This document shows, piece by piece, positions 42,501 to 51,452 of a DNA stretch of 64,000 nucleotides (position 1 is its first letter; the number at the start of each line of letters is the position of its first letter). Both the position numbers and the translations under genes were made by a program. This DNA is from JAWWPG01 sp033850885. Lineage in GTDB: Bacteria; Actinomycetota; Actinomycetes; Propionibacteriales; Nocardioidaceae. The notes below the pieces were generated by a model that made no database searches, was not told the origin of the DNA, and worked only from the letters and a program-made list of their open reading frames with translations. Location of the stretch: the NCBI GenBank assembly GCA_033850885.1, contig JAWWPG010000006.1:1-64000 (forward strand), read 5' to 3'.

Positions 42501-42660
42501 CGAATCCACCACGACCTCCGACACTTTTGGGCGCGATCATTGCCGCCCACGCCGGAGCCACTCTCGGCGAGCTTCAGCAACGGCTTGACCACTCCACGGC
42601 ACAAGCCGCTCTCGTCTCCCAGTCCGCCGTCAGCGAACGCTCCCCAGATCGCGGCCGCAC
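42501..42660 (+). pseudogene. Decayed C-terminus of a tyrosine integrase
   Basis: The catalytic box IHHDLRH is read in one frame (42504-42524). The following block GAIIAAHAGATLGELQQRLDHSTAQAAL is read in another frame from 42530 (given here in two parts: GAIIAAHAGATLGE and LQQRLDHSTAQAAL). In intact actinobacterial integrases these are contiguous (HDLRHTGA, then GATLAELMARLGHST). Five bases replace the expected three between them, a frameshift. The tyrosine motif YQH is degraded to VSQ. The whole stretch 42399-42903 has no intact gene: this relic, then degenerate sequence up to the serpin ribosome binding site. Confidence 0.75.
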
Positions 42661-42903
42661 CTCTCAGGGCTCGCCAAGGACCAGACCAAGTAGCGCTGAC
42701 GAGTGGCTCTTGGACCGTCGCTCGGGCCTCTGGCGCGAAACGGATATCGGTTCAGCCACGGTCAAGAGTCATTTGATCCATCACTTTTGCTGACGGGGGG
42801 CCAGTCACGCACCTGCGCGGCTACCGTAGCGAGGGAGCGCAGCATTCTGGCGCCGTCCGGCGGTCACATCGGCGGCACAGGGGTTAGCGGCAAGGAGCGG
42901 CCA

Positions 42904-44280
42904 ATGACTGACTGCGGGCAGCAACCGACGAGCCCCGGCGGGCGTCCTACCAGGGTGCTGACGCGGCGAGACGTGCTTCGCTCGATAAGCCTGGTGGGTG
43001 CGCTGGCGGCGACTCCGCTGCTCTCCGGGTGTGGCAGCTCGGCTGGCCGGCCGAAGGGGCCGACCCGTGCCAAGGAGGGCGGTATCGCGCTGGCCGATGT
43101 CCCGCGCAGCCTTGGCGGCGCGGGCGCTCGACCGAGGGCCGTCTCGGCCGTCCAAGCGTTCACCGCCGACTTGTACAAGAGGATCGCGGCGGAACCGGGC
43201 AATGTGGTGTGCTCCCCGTACTCGGTCGCCGTCGCTTTGGCCATGTCTCGCAACGGTGCGAAGGGCAAGACCGCCACGGAGATGGACGCGGTGCTTCACG
43301 TGAGTGGACTCCAGGAACTCGACGACGGTCTGAACTCCCTGACTCGGCTGATCGAGAGCAGAGCCGGAAGCGTGAAGCGCTTGGACGGGACGCAGGGGAC
43401 CATTTCCCTGGATGTGGCGAACTCCCTCTGGGGACAGCAGGGTACGCCTTGGCAGCACGCCTTCCTCCTGGACCTCGCCCGCTACTTCGGTACCGGGATG
43501 CGGCAGGTGAACTACGTCAAACGGAGAGAGACTGCGCGGACTCGGATCAACACCTGGACGTCCGACCAGACACACGGCCGCATTCCCGAGATCATCCCGC
43601 CGAATGTCCTGGATCTGGCCACCAGGTTGGTGCTAGTCAACGCGATCTACCTGAAGGCCCCCTGGGAGGAGACGTTCCCGTCTAGAGACACCAGACGTCA
43701 GCCGTTCACGCGTCTCGACGGGTCAAAGGTCGACGTCGACATGATGAGCGGACGCTTGCTGCTGGCGGCCTACGGCACCGGGCCGGGATGGAGAGCTGCT
43801 CGGCTGCCGTACGTGGGCGGCGACCTCGCGATGACCCTCGTGGCCCCGGACACCAACCTGCGTGACCTGGAAGCCACCCTGGACGGCCCGACGCTCGCCG
43901 CCATTCTCAAGGCCACGAAGCCGGTCGGCGTCATGAAGCTTCAACTGCCGCGGTGGCAGTACCGCCTCAGCGCTCGGCTCAACGATGATCTTCAGGCGCT
44001 GGGCATGCCCACCGCATTCGGGACCGAGGCGGACTTCAGCGGAATGACGACGCAGGACCAGCTCTACATCGGGGCCGTTCTGCACCAGGCGTTCATCTCG
44101 GTCGACGAACACGGAACCGAGGCCGCCGCCGCCACCGCCGTCATCATGGAGGCAGCATCAGGTGGTGGCCCACCCCCGGTCGTACTCAACCTCGACCGGC
44201 CGTTCCTGTTCCTCATCCACGACGTCACGACCGCCACACCGCTCTTCATCGGCCGGGTGAGCGACCCATCAGCGACGTAA
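42904..44280 (+). CDS. Exported serpin (serine protease inhibitor) lipoprotein
   Basis: A 458-residue serpin. The N-terminus has a twin arginine (LTRRDVLRSISLVGALAA) and lipobox LLSGC, so it is probably exported folded and lipid-anchored. The serpin body shows NVVCSPYSVAVALAMSRNGAKGKT (in two parts), RLVLVNAIYLKAPWEETFP and LYIGAVLHQAFISVDEHGTEAA. The hinge GTEAAAATAV keeps small residues needed for loop insertion, so it should be inhibitory. By spacing from the hinge, P1 falls at an Ala in MEAAS, predicting elastase- or subtilisin-like target proteases. The end DRPFLFLIHD is typical. ATG 42904 with AAGGAG upstream. Confidence 0.9.
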   Translation: MTDCGQQPTSPGGRPTRVLTRRDVLRSISLVGALAATPLLSGCGSSAGRPKGPTRAKEGGIALADVPRSLGGAGARPRAVSAVQAFTADLYKRIAAEPGNVVCSPYSVAVALAMSRNGAKGKTATEMDAVLHVSGLQELDDGLNSLTRLIESRAGSVKRLDGTQGTISLDVANSLWGQQGTPWQHAFLLDLARYFGTGMRQVNYVKRRETARTRINTWTSDQTHGRIPEIIPPNVLDLATRLVLVNAIYLKAPWEETFPSRDTRRQPFTRLDGSKVDVDMMSGRLLLAAYGTGPGWRAARLPYVGGDLAMTLVAPDTNLRDLEATLDGPTLAAILKATKPVGVMKLQLPRWQYRLSARLNDDLQALGMPTAFGTEADFSGMTTQDQLYIGAVLHQAFISVDEHGTEAAAATAVIMEAASGGGPPPVVLNLDRPFLFLIHDVTTATPLFIGRVSDPSAT

Positions 44281-44540
44281 GTAGCAGTCAACCGAGAACC
44301 TCGACCCTTGGGTGGCCAGATCATCGTCGACGACGCAGACAACCCCGGCCTGGTCGGCTGGTAGACCCGCCGCGGGTTCAGGTCGACCGGCGGTCAGGCC
44401 CTGCGGCTCTACCTGAAGGTCGCGACCGCCCGAAAGTACGTCGCGTTGCGCGCCCTGCGCGGCGTGCAACAGCTCCCCGTCATCCCCCGAAAAGTCCGAC
44501 CACCTATATTGCACGCCGCGCGTGCAACGTAGAAAACTCC
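44281..44540 (+). other. Possible decayed coding sequence between serpin and tRNA-Val
   Basis: One forward frame (about 44300-44530) has coding-like GC-rich third positions but contains an in-frame TAG after DNPGLVGW, then continues LRLYLKVATARKYVALRALRG. No start is obvious. It may be a gene relic of an element once inserted at the tRNA. A perfect inverted repeat TTGCACG-CCGCG-CGTGCAA lies at 44509-44527. Confidence 0.3.
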
Positions 44541-44556
44541 CCTGACCTGGCACTTG

Positions 44557-44580
44557 TCGTGGGCGCAGTCGTGGGCGCAG
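44557..44580. repeat. Tandem duplication of the tRNA-Val 3' end
   Basis: TCGTGGGCGCAG occurs twice back to back (44557-44568, 44569-44580). The second copy contains the 3' acceptor end of tRNA-Val. Duplication of a tRNA 3' end is what an integrated or lost element leaves behind, though 12 bases is short for an attachment core. Confidence 0.7.
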
Positions 44581-44643
44581 CAGGGATCGAACCTGCGACC
44601 ACCTCCTTGTAAGGGAGGTGCTCTACCGCTGAGCTATACGCCC
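44572..44643 (-). tRNA. tRNA-Val (anticodon UAC)
   Basis: The minus strand folds into a full cloverleaf. The acceptor GGGCGTA pairs with TGCGCCC (one G-U), the D stem is GCTC/GAGC, and the anticodon stem is CCTCC/GGAGG with loop CTTACAA (anticodon TAC). The T arm is GCAGG-TTCGATC-CCTGC and the discriminator is A. CCA is not encoded. Its 3' tail is part of a tandem duplication (44557-44580). Confidence 0.96.
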
Positions 44644-44670
44644 CGAGGGCTGACAGCCTAACGGGGACGC

Positions 44671-45129
44671 TCAGCCGAGGTTCTCGAGCACCTTGCGGTA
44701 TTCACCGATGTCTCGCGCTTGCGGCATCTGATTCCACACCTGCCACCGCAGGGTTCCCTCCCGGTCGATGATGAACGTCGCCCGTCCGGCGCAGCCGAGC
44801 TGCTCGTTGAAGATCGCGTAGCGGCGCGACACGGCTCCGTGCGGCCAGAAGTCCGACAGGAGAGGGAACATCAGGCCGTCTCGGTCGGCGAAGGTTCGCA
44901 GCGAGAACATCGGGTCACAGGAGATCGCGAGCAGTGCAGACCCGTTGTTCTGGATGTCCGCCAGGTTGTCCCTGATCTCCACGAGCTCACCGGTGCAAAC
45001 GCGGCTGAACGCGTAAGGGTAGAACATCACCACCACGTTCTTGCCGCGATGCGCGGCCAGGGACACGAGCTCCCCATGCTGGTTCTTCAACGAGAAGTCG
45101 GGTGCCGGCTGACCGATGGTGAGGGCCAT
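44671..45129 (-). CDS. AhpE-like one-cysteine peroxiredoxin
   Basis: A 152-residue peroxiredoxin. APDFSLKNQHGELVSL at the start is followed by the peroxidatic site VVVMFYPYAFSRVCTGELVEIRD (in two parts), with Cys at about residue 45. A second Cys lies in ISCDPMF and a third in LGCAGRATF. It reduces peroxides in the cytoplasm, in Actinobacteria usually with mycothiol or mycoredoxin as reductant. ATG 45129 with AGGAGG six bases upstream. Confidence 0.9.
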   Translation of the reverse strand: MALTIGQPAPDFSLKNQHGELVSLAAHRGKNVVVMFYPYAFSRVCTGELVEIRDNLADIQNNGSALLAISCDPMFSLRTFADRDGLMFPLLSDFWPHGAVSRRYAIFNEQLGCAGRATFIIDREGTLRWQVWNQMPQARDIGEYRKVLENLG

Positions 45130-45255
45130 GTGGTGCCTCCTGCACACATGAGAAGCGGCCGTCCACGGCCACCATGAAGAGTCCGGCAGCGATGTTAAAC
45201 CTCGCCGAGGCGCCGGCGCACCTGGGCTGGAGGTATGCAGGCTTCGCGAGGCGCC

Positions 45256-45690
45256 TCAACGACGACCCGAGCGCGCCGCCTTCGGGGAGACCAGCCTGGT
45301 TGCGGCCCACTCGCTGCCCGCGGCGAGGCTCGTGGTGGCCGACAGGCCGGCGGTCGGAGCCGACTCGGAGATGTCGCTCGGGTCGACGTAGTGGTCCCGT
45401 CCCACCTTCGGCGTCAACAGCCAGATCGACCCGCCGTCCGCAAGGTCGGTGAGCGCGTCCACGAGACCGTCGACCAGGTCACCGTCGTCGTCGCGCCACC
45501 ACAGCACGACGGCGTCCACGACATCGCCGTACTCGTCGTCGACGAGCGAGGATCCGATGACGGCCTCGATCCCCGCCCGGATCCCCGGGTCCGCGTCGTC
45601 GTCCCACCCAAGCTCCTGAACCACCATGCCGGGCTGGAGTCCGAACCGGCTGGCCGGTCCGGTCTCTGCGGCGCCCGCCGTCGCTGTCAC
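45256..45690 (-). CDS. DUF3052 family protein
   Basis: A 144-residue protein with the DUF3052 pattern: SRFGLQPGMVVQELGWDDD near residue 14, DEYGDVVDAVVLWWRDDDGDL, then GSIWLLTPKVGRDHYVDPSDI, which in this family binds no known cofactor. It is typically found next to aceE in Actinobacteria, as here, where it is divergent from aceE. The role is unknown. GTG start at 45690. Confidence 0.88.
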   Translation of the reverse strand: MTATAGAAETGPASRFGLQPGMVVQELGWDDDADPGIRAGIEAVIGSSLVDDEYGDVVDAVVLWWRDDDGDLVDGLVDALTDLADGGSIWLLTPKVGRDHYVDPSDISESAPTAGLSATTSLAAGSEWAATRLVSPKAARSGRR

Positions 45691-45850
45691 GCGTTGCCTC
45701 CTGCTCTCGTCTTCATGCCTGTGCTGACCGTCGATTCCGGTAGTTTCACGGTGAAGCGGCCGCATGTGCAAGTCCCGCTGACGCTTCGGTGTACAAAGGC
45801 CTGCCGGCCCGCCTGACCGCACGCTACGGCAAACGCAGGGGTGCGTCGCA

Positions 45851-45962
45851 AGGCGCCACCACAGGGCGCGCCACCACAGGGCACACCACCGCAGGGCACA
45901 CCACCGTAGGGCACACCACCGCAGGGCACGCCACCGCGAGGCGCGCCACCGCGAGGCGCGCC
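45851..45962. repeat. 15-bp tandem repeat between DUF3052 and aceE
   Basis: About seven units related to GGGCACACCACCGCA. Sub-variants at the left end have CGCGCCACCACAG and at the right end CGCGCCACCGCGA. Period 15 keeps frame on every strand. The gene-free stretch 45691-46105 holds this array and the aceE upstream region. Confidence 0.85.
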
Positions 45963-46105
45963 TTCCACCAGCCCGGCAAGCCGGCCTCCGGCCAGACATG
46001 AGCCGTCCGCCCACGAGGTGGAACAATGGAAATGAGTCTTCGACGACAACGCACCACGCAGGACCGGTCTGCCGCAGTGGCATGCCCCAAACGAAGAGAG
46101 GTGCC

Positions 46106-48874
46106 GTGGCTAGCCCCAGAGCAAGCGACCGACGCACAGTGATCCATGAGGGCCTGCCCACCCAGCTGCCTGACATCGACCCTGACGAAACCCAGGAGTG
46201 GCTCGAGTCGCTCGACGCGTTGCTCGACGAGAAGGGCAAGACGCGGGCCCGGTACGTGATGCTCAAGCTGCTCGAACGAGCCCGGGCGAACCACGTGGGC
46301 GTACCCGCTTTGCGCAGCACCGACTACATCAACACGATCCCCCCGGAGCGTGAGCCCTGGTTCCCGGGCAACGAGCACATCGAACGACGGATCCGGGCCT
46401 TCATCCGGTGGAACGCCGCGGTGATGGTGTCGAGGGCCAACCGCAAGGGACTCGAGGTCGGCGGCCACATCGCCACCTACCAGTCGGCCGCCAGCCTGTT
46501 CGAGGTCGGTTTCAACCACTTCTTCCGCGGCAAGGACCACCCGGGAGGCGGCGACCAGATCTACTTCCAGGGCCACGGCTCGCCGGGCATCTACGCCCGC
46601 GCTTTCCTCGAGGGCAGGCTCACCGAGGAGCAGCTCGACGGCTTCCGCCAGGAGGTGTCGCGAGGTCCCGGCAAGGGTCTGTCGTCGTACCCCCACCCAC
46701 GGCTGATGCCCGAGTTCTGGGAGTTTCCGACGGTCTCGATGGGGCTCACCGCTCTCAACTCCATCTACCAGGCACGGTTCAACCGTTACCTGCAGAACCG
46801 GGGGATCAAGGACACCAGCAAGCAGCACGTGTGGGCGTTCCTCGGCGACGGTGAGATGGGCGAGCCGGAGTCGCTCGGCGCGATCGGCATTGCCGCGCGC
46901 GAAGAGCTGGACAACCTGACATTCGTGATCAACTGCAACCTCCAGCAGCTGGACGGCCCGGTGCGCGGCAACGGCAAGATCATCCAGGAGCTGGAGTCCA
47001 CATTCCGTGGCGCCGGCTGGAACGTCCTCAAGGTCGTATGGGGCCGAGAGTGGGACGAACTGCTCGAGCGAGACGTCGACGGGGTGCTCGTCAACCGGAT
47101 GAACACCACCCCGGATGGCGAGTTCCAGACGTTCTCCGTCGAGTCGGGGGCTTACATCCGGGAGAAGTTCTTCGGCAGCGACCCGAGGCTCCGGGAGATG
47201 GTCAAGGACCTCAGCGACGAAGACCTCCGCAAGCTGCCGCGTGGCGGTCACGACTACCGGAAGGTGTACGCAGCCTTCAAGGCGGCCACCGAGCACGTCG
47301 GCCAGCCGACGGTCATCCTCGCCAAGACCATCAAGGGCTGGACGATCGACGCCCTCGAGGGCCGCAACGCCACTCACCAGATGAAGAAGCTCACGAAGAA
47401 CGACCTCAAGACGTTCCGGGACCGGTTGTTCCTGCCGATCACCGACGAGCAGATCGACCAGTCGGACACGGCGCCGTTCTACCACCCAGGCGTGGACTCG
47501 CCCGAGGTCAAGTACATGCTCGAGCGCCGCAGAGTGCTCGGCGGACCGCTGCCCAAGCGCGTCGTCGACCCCAACCCGGTCAAGCTGCCCGGCGACGAGA
47601 TGTACGCGGAGCTGAAGCGCGGGTCCGGCAAGCAGGCGATCGCCACGACGATGGCGTTCGTGCGGCTGCTCCGCGACCTCATGAAGGACCCGGAGATCGG
47701 CCAGCGGATCGTGCCGATCGCGCCCGACGAGTTCCGGACGTTCGGCATGGACTCGATGTTCCCGACGGCCAAGATCTACTCGCCGCATGGCCAACAGTAC
47801 GAAAGCGTCGACCGCAAGATGTTGCTCAAGTACCGCGAGGACGTGAAAGGCCAGATGCTGCACGAGGGCATCAGCGAGGCCGGCGCGATGAGCTCCACGA
47901 TCGCGGCCGGTACGGCGTACGCGACGCATGGCGAACACATGATCCCGGTCTACATCTTCTACTCGATGTTCGGCTTCCAGCGCACCGGAGACTCCATCTG
48001 GGCGTACGCCGACCAGCTGGGCAGAGGCTTCCTCATCGGGGCCACCGCCGGCCGCACAACACTGACCGGCGAAGGCCTGCAGCACGCGGACGGTCACTCG
48101 CCGCTGCTCGCCTCGACGAACCCGGCCTGCGTGTACTACGACCCCGCCTACGCCTATGAGATCAGCTACATCGTGCAGGACGGGCTCGCCCGGATGTACG
48201 GCTCCACTGACGAACACCCGCACGGGGAGGACGTCTTCTTCTACCTCACCGTCTACAACGAGCCGTTCGTGCAGCTCCCCGAGCCGAAGAACGTCGATGT
48301 GGAGGGGATCCTGCGGGGCATTCACCTGGCGGTCCCCGCGGAGACGAGCGAGGGTGACGAGCGGCCGCGGGTGCAGCTGCTCGCCTCCGGCGTCGCCGTG
48401 CCGTGGGCGCTCAAGGCCCAACGGCTGCTCGCTGAGGAGTGGCAGGTTCGCGCCGACGTCTGGTCGGTCACGTCCTGGAACGAGCTCAACCGACAGGCGT
48501 TGAGCGTCGACTCGTGGAACCTCCTGCACCCGGACGAGCCGCGGACGCCGTACATCACGACGAAGCTCGCGGACGCACCGGGTCCGCTGCTCGCGGTCAG
48601 TGACTACATGCGGGCTGTCCCCGACCAGATCTCCCGGTGGGTCGAGTCCGACTGGCACTCGCTCGGCACCGACGGCTTTGGGTTCGCAGACACCCGCGCG
48701 GCGGCTCGGCGCTTCTTCAAGGTCGACGCCGAGTCGATCACAGTGGCCGCCCTCGAGGCGCTCGCCGAGCGCGGGGCGGTCGACAAGAGTGCAGTGTCGG
48801 AGGCGCAACAACGCTACCGGATCGACGACCCGACGGCGGTCGCCCACGTGAAGCAGGAGGGCGCGGGGGCCTAG
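46106..48874 (+). CDS. aceE: Pyruvate dehydrogenase E1 component, homodimeric type
   Basis: A 922-residue thiamine-diphosphate enzyme of the homodimeric AceE type (E. coli AceE is 887). Conserved blocks include YQSAASLFEVGFNHFFRGKD near the substrate channel, the ThDP motif GDGEMGEPESLG ending in NCNLQQLDGPVRGNG, and the C-terminal transketolase-like parts GEGLQHADGHSPLLAST. It decarboxylates pyruvate and passes the acetyl group to the E2 lipoyl domain. The GTG at 46106 starts at the conserved ASPRASDR region with AGAGG upstream; longer in-frame starts are less conserved. fasR, a few genes on, is the usual actinobacterial neighbour. Confidence 0.96.
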   Translation: MASPRASDRRTVIHEGLPTQLPDIDPDETQEWLESLDALLDEKGKTRARYVMLKLLERARANHVGVPALRSTDYINTIPPEREPWFPGNEHIERRIRAFIRWNAAVMVSRANRKGLEVGGHIATYQSAASLFEVGFNHFFRGKDHPGGGDQIYFQGHGSPGIYARAFLEGRLTEEQLDGFRQEVSRGPGKGLSSYPHPRLMPEFWEFPTVSMGLTALNSIYQARFNRYLQNRGIKDTSKQHVWAFLGDGEMGEPESLGAIGIAAREELDNLTFVINCNLQQLDGPVRGNGKIIQELESTFRGAGWNVLKVVWGREWDELLERDVDGVLVNRMNTTPDGEFQTFSVESGAYIREKFFGSDPRLREMVKDLSDEDLRKLPRGGHDYRKVYAAFKAATEHVGQPTVILAKTIKGWTIDALEGRNATHQMKKLTKNDLKTFRDRLFLPITDEQIDQSDTAPFYHPGVDSPEVKYMLERRRVLGGPLPKRVVDPNPVKLPGDEMYAELKRGSGKQAIATTMAFVRLLRDLMKDPEIGQRIVPIAPDEFRTFGMDSMFPTAKIYSPHGQQYESVDRKMLLKYREDVKGQMLHEGISEAGAMSSTIAAGTAYATHGEHMIPVYIFYSMFGFQRTGDSIWAYADQLGRGFLIGATAGRTTLTGEGLQHADGHSPLLASTNPACVYYDPAYAYEISYIVQDGLARMYGSTDEHPHGEDVFFYLTVYNEPFVQLPEPKNVDVEGILRGIHLAVPAETSEGDERPRVQLLASGVAVPWALKAQRLLAEEWQVRADVWSVTSWNELNRQALSVDSWNLLHPDEPRTPYITTKLADAPGPLLAVSDYMRAVPDQISRWVESDWHSLGTDGFGFADTRAAARRFFKVDAESITVAALEALAERGAVDKSAVSEAQQRYRIDDPTAVAHVKQEGAGA

Positions 48875-49082
48875 CCGACGGCGGTCGCCCACGCGAAGCA
48901 GGGCGCGGGCGCGTAGCCGTCGCCGGACCGCAACTCTCGTCGCCCCTCGCGCTTGCGCGAGTCCCGGCCGGCTTGATGGTCCTGAGCGAGATTTCACACC
49001 ACCTCGCATCGGCGGTACATTGACGCTACTGGCTTTGTTGAGGGGCTGAGCTGCCGCTGCAACATTGAGGCTGGATCCTGCC

Positions 49083-51314
49083 ATGCTGAAACACCGTCTC
49101 CTCGCCCTGGCCGGAGGTCTCGTCATGACGGCCGCTCTGGTCGACGTTGCGGCCGCAGGCCCTTCAGCTGCCGGCGCCGGTCCGTCCAAGGCGTCGGCCT
49201 CATCCCACGTGCAGCCGACCGCCTCGACGGGTGACCTGTGGGCCGTGACCGCCGCCAGTGGCGAGTACACGTGCGGCATCAACACACTCGGACAGCTGTG
49301 GTGCTGGGGTGCCAACGACTTCGGGCAGCTCGGGATCGGTAACACCGTCACCGAGAAGGCGCCGCTTCAGGTCGGCAACAAGAACACGTGGGTCAGCCTC
49401 GCCGCCAACGAGAACCACACGTGTGGCATCCAGAGCGATGCCTCGCTGTGGTGCTGGGGAGCCAACGGGAACGGACAGGTCGGTGACGGTACGACGACCA
49501 CCCGGCTCGCCCCTGTCCAAGTCGGCAGCGCGAGCAGCTGGGCATCGGTGAGCGAGGGTTTCGCCCATACCTGTGCGACGAGGCTCGACGGCAGCCTTTG
49601 GTGCTGGGGTGGCAACTCGTCAGGTCAGCTCGGAACCGGTACGAGGTCGGACCGGAGCGTCCCGACGCAGGTGGGCACGCGGACCACCTGGACGGAGGTG
49701 GCCGGCGGCGGCAACCACACCTGTGGCACGCAGTCCGACCAAAGCCTCTGGTGCTGGGGCGACAACTCACATGGCGAGCTCGGCCAGGGCAGCACCGACC
49801 ACCAGACGTCACCGATCCGGGTGGGTACTCAGCTGTGGCGATCCGTGACCGCTGGCGCCTCTCACACCTGCGGGGTCCAAGCCGGCGGCTCGCTGTGGTG
49901 CTGGGGCGATGACGGGGTGAACTCCCCCGTCGGCAGTCCCCGCGAGGTCGGCACCGTCAAGGGGTGGGCGGGGGTCAGCGCCGGGGTCGCCAACACCTGC
50001 GCGCTCAGGGTCACCGGTGGCGCTCTTTGGTGCTGGGGGCTGGGCGACAACGGCCAGCTCGGTCGGGGCAACACGGTGCCGAGCGCCGTACCCGTCAAGG
50101 TGGCCTCGGCAAGCGGCTGGACCAGCGTGAGCGTCGCCGGCGAGCATACCTGCGCGCTTCGCCCCGACCACACCTTGTGGTGCTGGGGCCAGAACGACCA
50201 GGGCGAGATCGGGGACCACGGCTTCGGGGACCGCTACCGGCCTACCCCCGTCGATGCGCTCACCAACTGGGGCGTCCTCGCAGACGGCGGTGGGGGGCAG
50301 ACCTGCGCGATCGAGATCAACAGGACGTTGTGGTGCTGGGGAATCAACTCCAGCGGACAGGTGGGAGACGGCAGCACGACGAACCGAACGGTTCCCAAGA
50401 ACCTCGGCGTCTCGTTGTGGTCGAGTGTCAGTGCCGGCGGAGACATGACCTGTGGCGTCATGGCCAACTTGACCCTCTGGTGCTGGGGAGCCAACACCCA
50501 TGGCCAGCTGGGCCTGGGCAATACGACGCTCGCTCTCAGCCCCAAGCAGGTAGGGGCTGCCTCCTCGTGGACCGCCATCAGCGCCGCTACGGACCACACC
50601 TGTGGCGTCAGGACGCCCGGTACGCTCTGGTGCTGGGGACAGAACGCGGATGGCGAGGTCGGAAACGGTACGACGGCAGACGCCCTCAGTCCGGCCAGGG
50701 TCGGAACTGCGAGCGACTGGGTATCGGTGAGCGCCGGCGACACGCACACCTGCGGTGTCCGAGGGGATCACAGCCTGTGGTGCTGGGGCGCCAACGCGGC
50801 CGGTGAGCTCGGGGACGGCAGCCAGACACCGGCGGTAACACCGGTGCAGGTCGGCGGCGATGTGTGGTCGACGGTCAGCGCTGGCGGCGCGTTCACCTGT
50901 GCGACCCAGCAGGACTTCTCGCTGTGGTGCTGGGGTCTCGACAGCCACGGGCAGATCGGGCAGCCGCCCGGAGGGAGCCACAACTCCCCCGTCCAGGTGG
51001 GGGTCGACGGCTGGGTGATGGTCGGATCCGGCGCCGACCACTCGTGTGGAATACGCAAGGACCAGACTCTGTGGTGCTGGGGCAACAACGTGCTGGGTGA
51101 CGTGGGCAACGCCAACCCGGAGAGCGACGCCCCGACCCAGCTGGGCATGGACACCAACTGGATGTTCGCGAACGCTGCCGACTCGACGAGCTGCACCCTC
51201 AAGTTCGGCGGCACGATGCTGTGCTTCGGCGAGGACACCGCGGGTCAGCTGGGCGACGGCAGTCCGACTCCCGAGCGCGAGCACCCGGTGCCCGTGTTCA
51301 TCGTCCCCGCCTGA
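49083..51314 (+). CDS. Secreted RCC1-repeat protein with a cysteine pair in each blade
   Basis: A 743-residue exported protein with a signal peptide (LLALAGGLVMTAALVDVAAAG). The rest is about 14 RCC1-type repeats of 45 to 50 residues, each ending LWCWGxNxxGQLG or a variant, enough for two seven-bladed propellers. Nearly every blade has a second Cys in HTCGIQ/HTCGVR, so a disulfide per blade is likely; cytoplasmic RCC1 lacks this. It probably binds proteins or surface polymers; a Ran-like GEF role is not expected in bacteria. The last repeat has FGED in place of WG. ATG at 49083 is preferred over a TTG 18 bases upstream. Confidence 0.88.
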   Translation: MLKHRLLALAGGLVMTAALVDVAAAGPSAAGAGPSKASASSHVQPTASTGDLWAVTAASGEYTCGINTLGQLWCWGANDFGQLGIGNTVTEKAPLQVGNKNTWVSLAANENHTCGIQSDASLWCWGANGNGQVGDGTTTTRLAPVQVGSASSWASVSEGFAHTCATRLDGSLWCWGGNSSGQLGTGTRSDRSVPTQVGTRTTWTEVAGGGNHTCGTQSDQSLWCWGDNSHGELGQGSTDHQTSPIRVGTQLWRSVTAGASHTCGVQAGGSLWCWGDDGVNSPVGSPREVGTVKGWAGVSAGVANTCALRVTGGALWCWGLGDNGQLGRGNTVPSAVPVKVASASGWTSVSVAGEHTCALRPDHTLWCWGQNDQGEIGDHGFGDRYRPTPVDALTNWGVLADGGGGQTCAIEINRTLWCWGINSSGQVGDGSTTNRTVPKNLGVSLWSSVSAGGDMTCGVMANLTLWCWGANTHGQLGLGNTTLALSPKQVGAASSWTAISAATDHTCGVRTPGTLWCWGQNADGEVGNGTTADALSPARVGTASDWVSVSAGDTHTCGVRGDHSLWCWGANAAGELGDGSQTPAVTPVQVGGDVWSTVSAGGAFTCATQQDFSLWCWGLDSHGQIGQPPGGSHNSPVQVGVDGWVMVGSGADHSCGIRKDQTLWCWGNNVLGDVGNANPESDAPTQLGMDTNWMFANAADSTSCTLKFGGTMLCFGEDTAGQLGDGSPTPEREHPVPVFIVPA

Positions 51315-51373
51315 GCTGACCGGGTACGGCGGTCCTGCCGCCTTGGGGGAATTCGGTACCGCCGGGCCTTCGC

Positions 51374-51450
51374 GGCAGTCGGTCCCGCCGCCCTAGGGCA
51401 GTCGCTCTCGCCGCCTTCGGGGCAGTCGGTCCCGCCGCCTTCGGGGCAGT
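51374..51450. repeat. About 24-bp tandem repeat (GGCAGTCGGTCCCGCCGCC units)
   Basis: Three or more imperfect units with the core GGCAGTCGGTCCCGCCGCC followed by CTTCGGG or CTAG, starting shortly after the RCC1 stop. It is the first part of the gene-free stretch 51315-51971, which consists almost wholly of repeats. Confidence 0.75.
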
Positions 51451-51452
51451 TT

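Noticed and set aside
44269..44553. A 94-codon minus-strand frame between the serpin and tRNA-Val
   Set aside because: No start signal or recognisable domain; it overlaps the serpin end. The forward frame looks more coding-like but is broken.
45789..46001. A 70-codon plus-strand frame encoding a Gly-His-Thr-Thr pentapeptide repeat
   Set aside because: It is produced entirely by the 15-bp tandem repeat, has no ribosome binding site and no family resemblance; kept as a repeat only.
45824..49351. A 1175-codon open frame on the minus strand across aceE
   Set aside because: It is the antisense shadow of aceE, caused by high GC; the plus-strand protein has all the aceE motifs and the minus frame has none.
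49809..51284. A 491-codon minus-strand frame opposite the RCC1 gene
   Set aside because: It mirrors the RCC1 repeats; no start signal, and the repeats make sense only on the plus strand.
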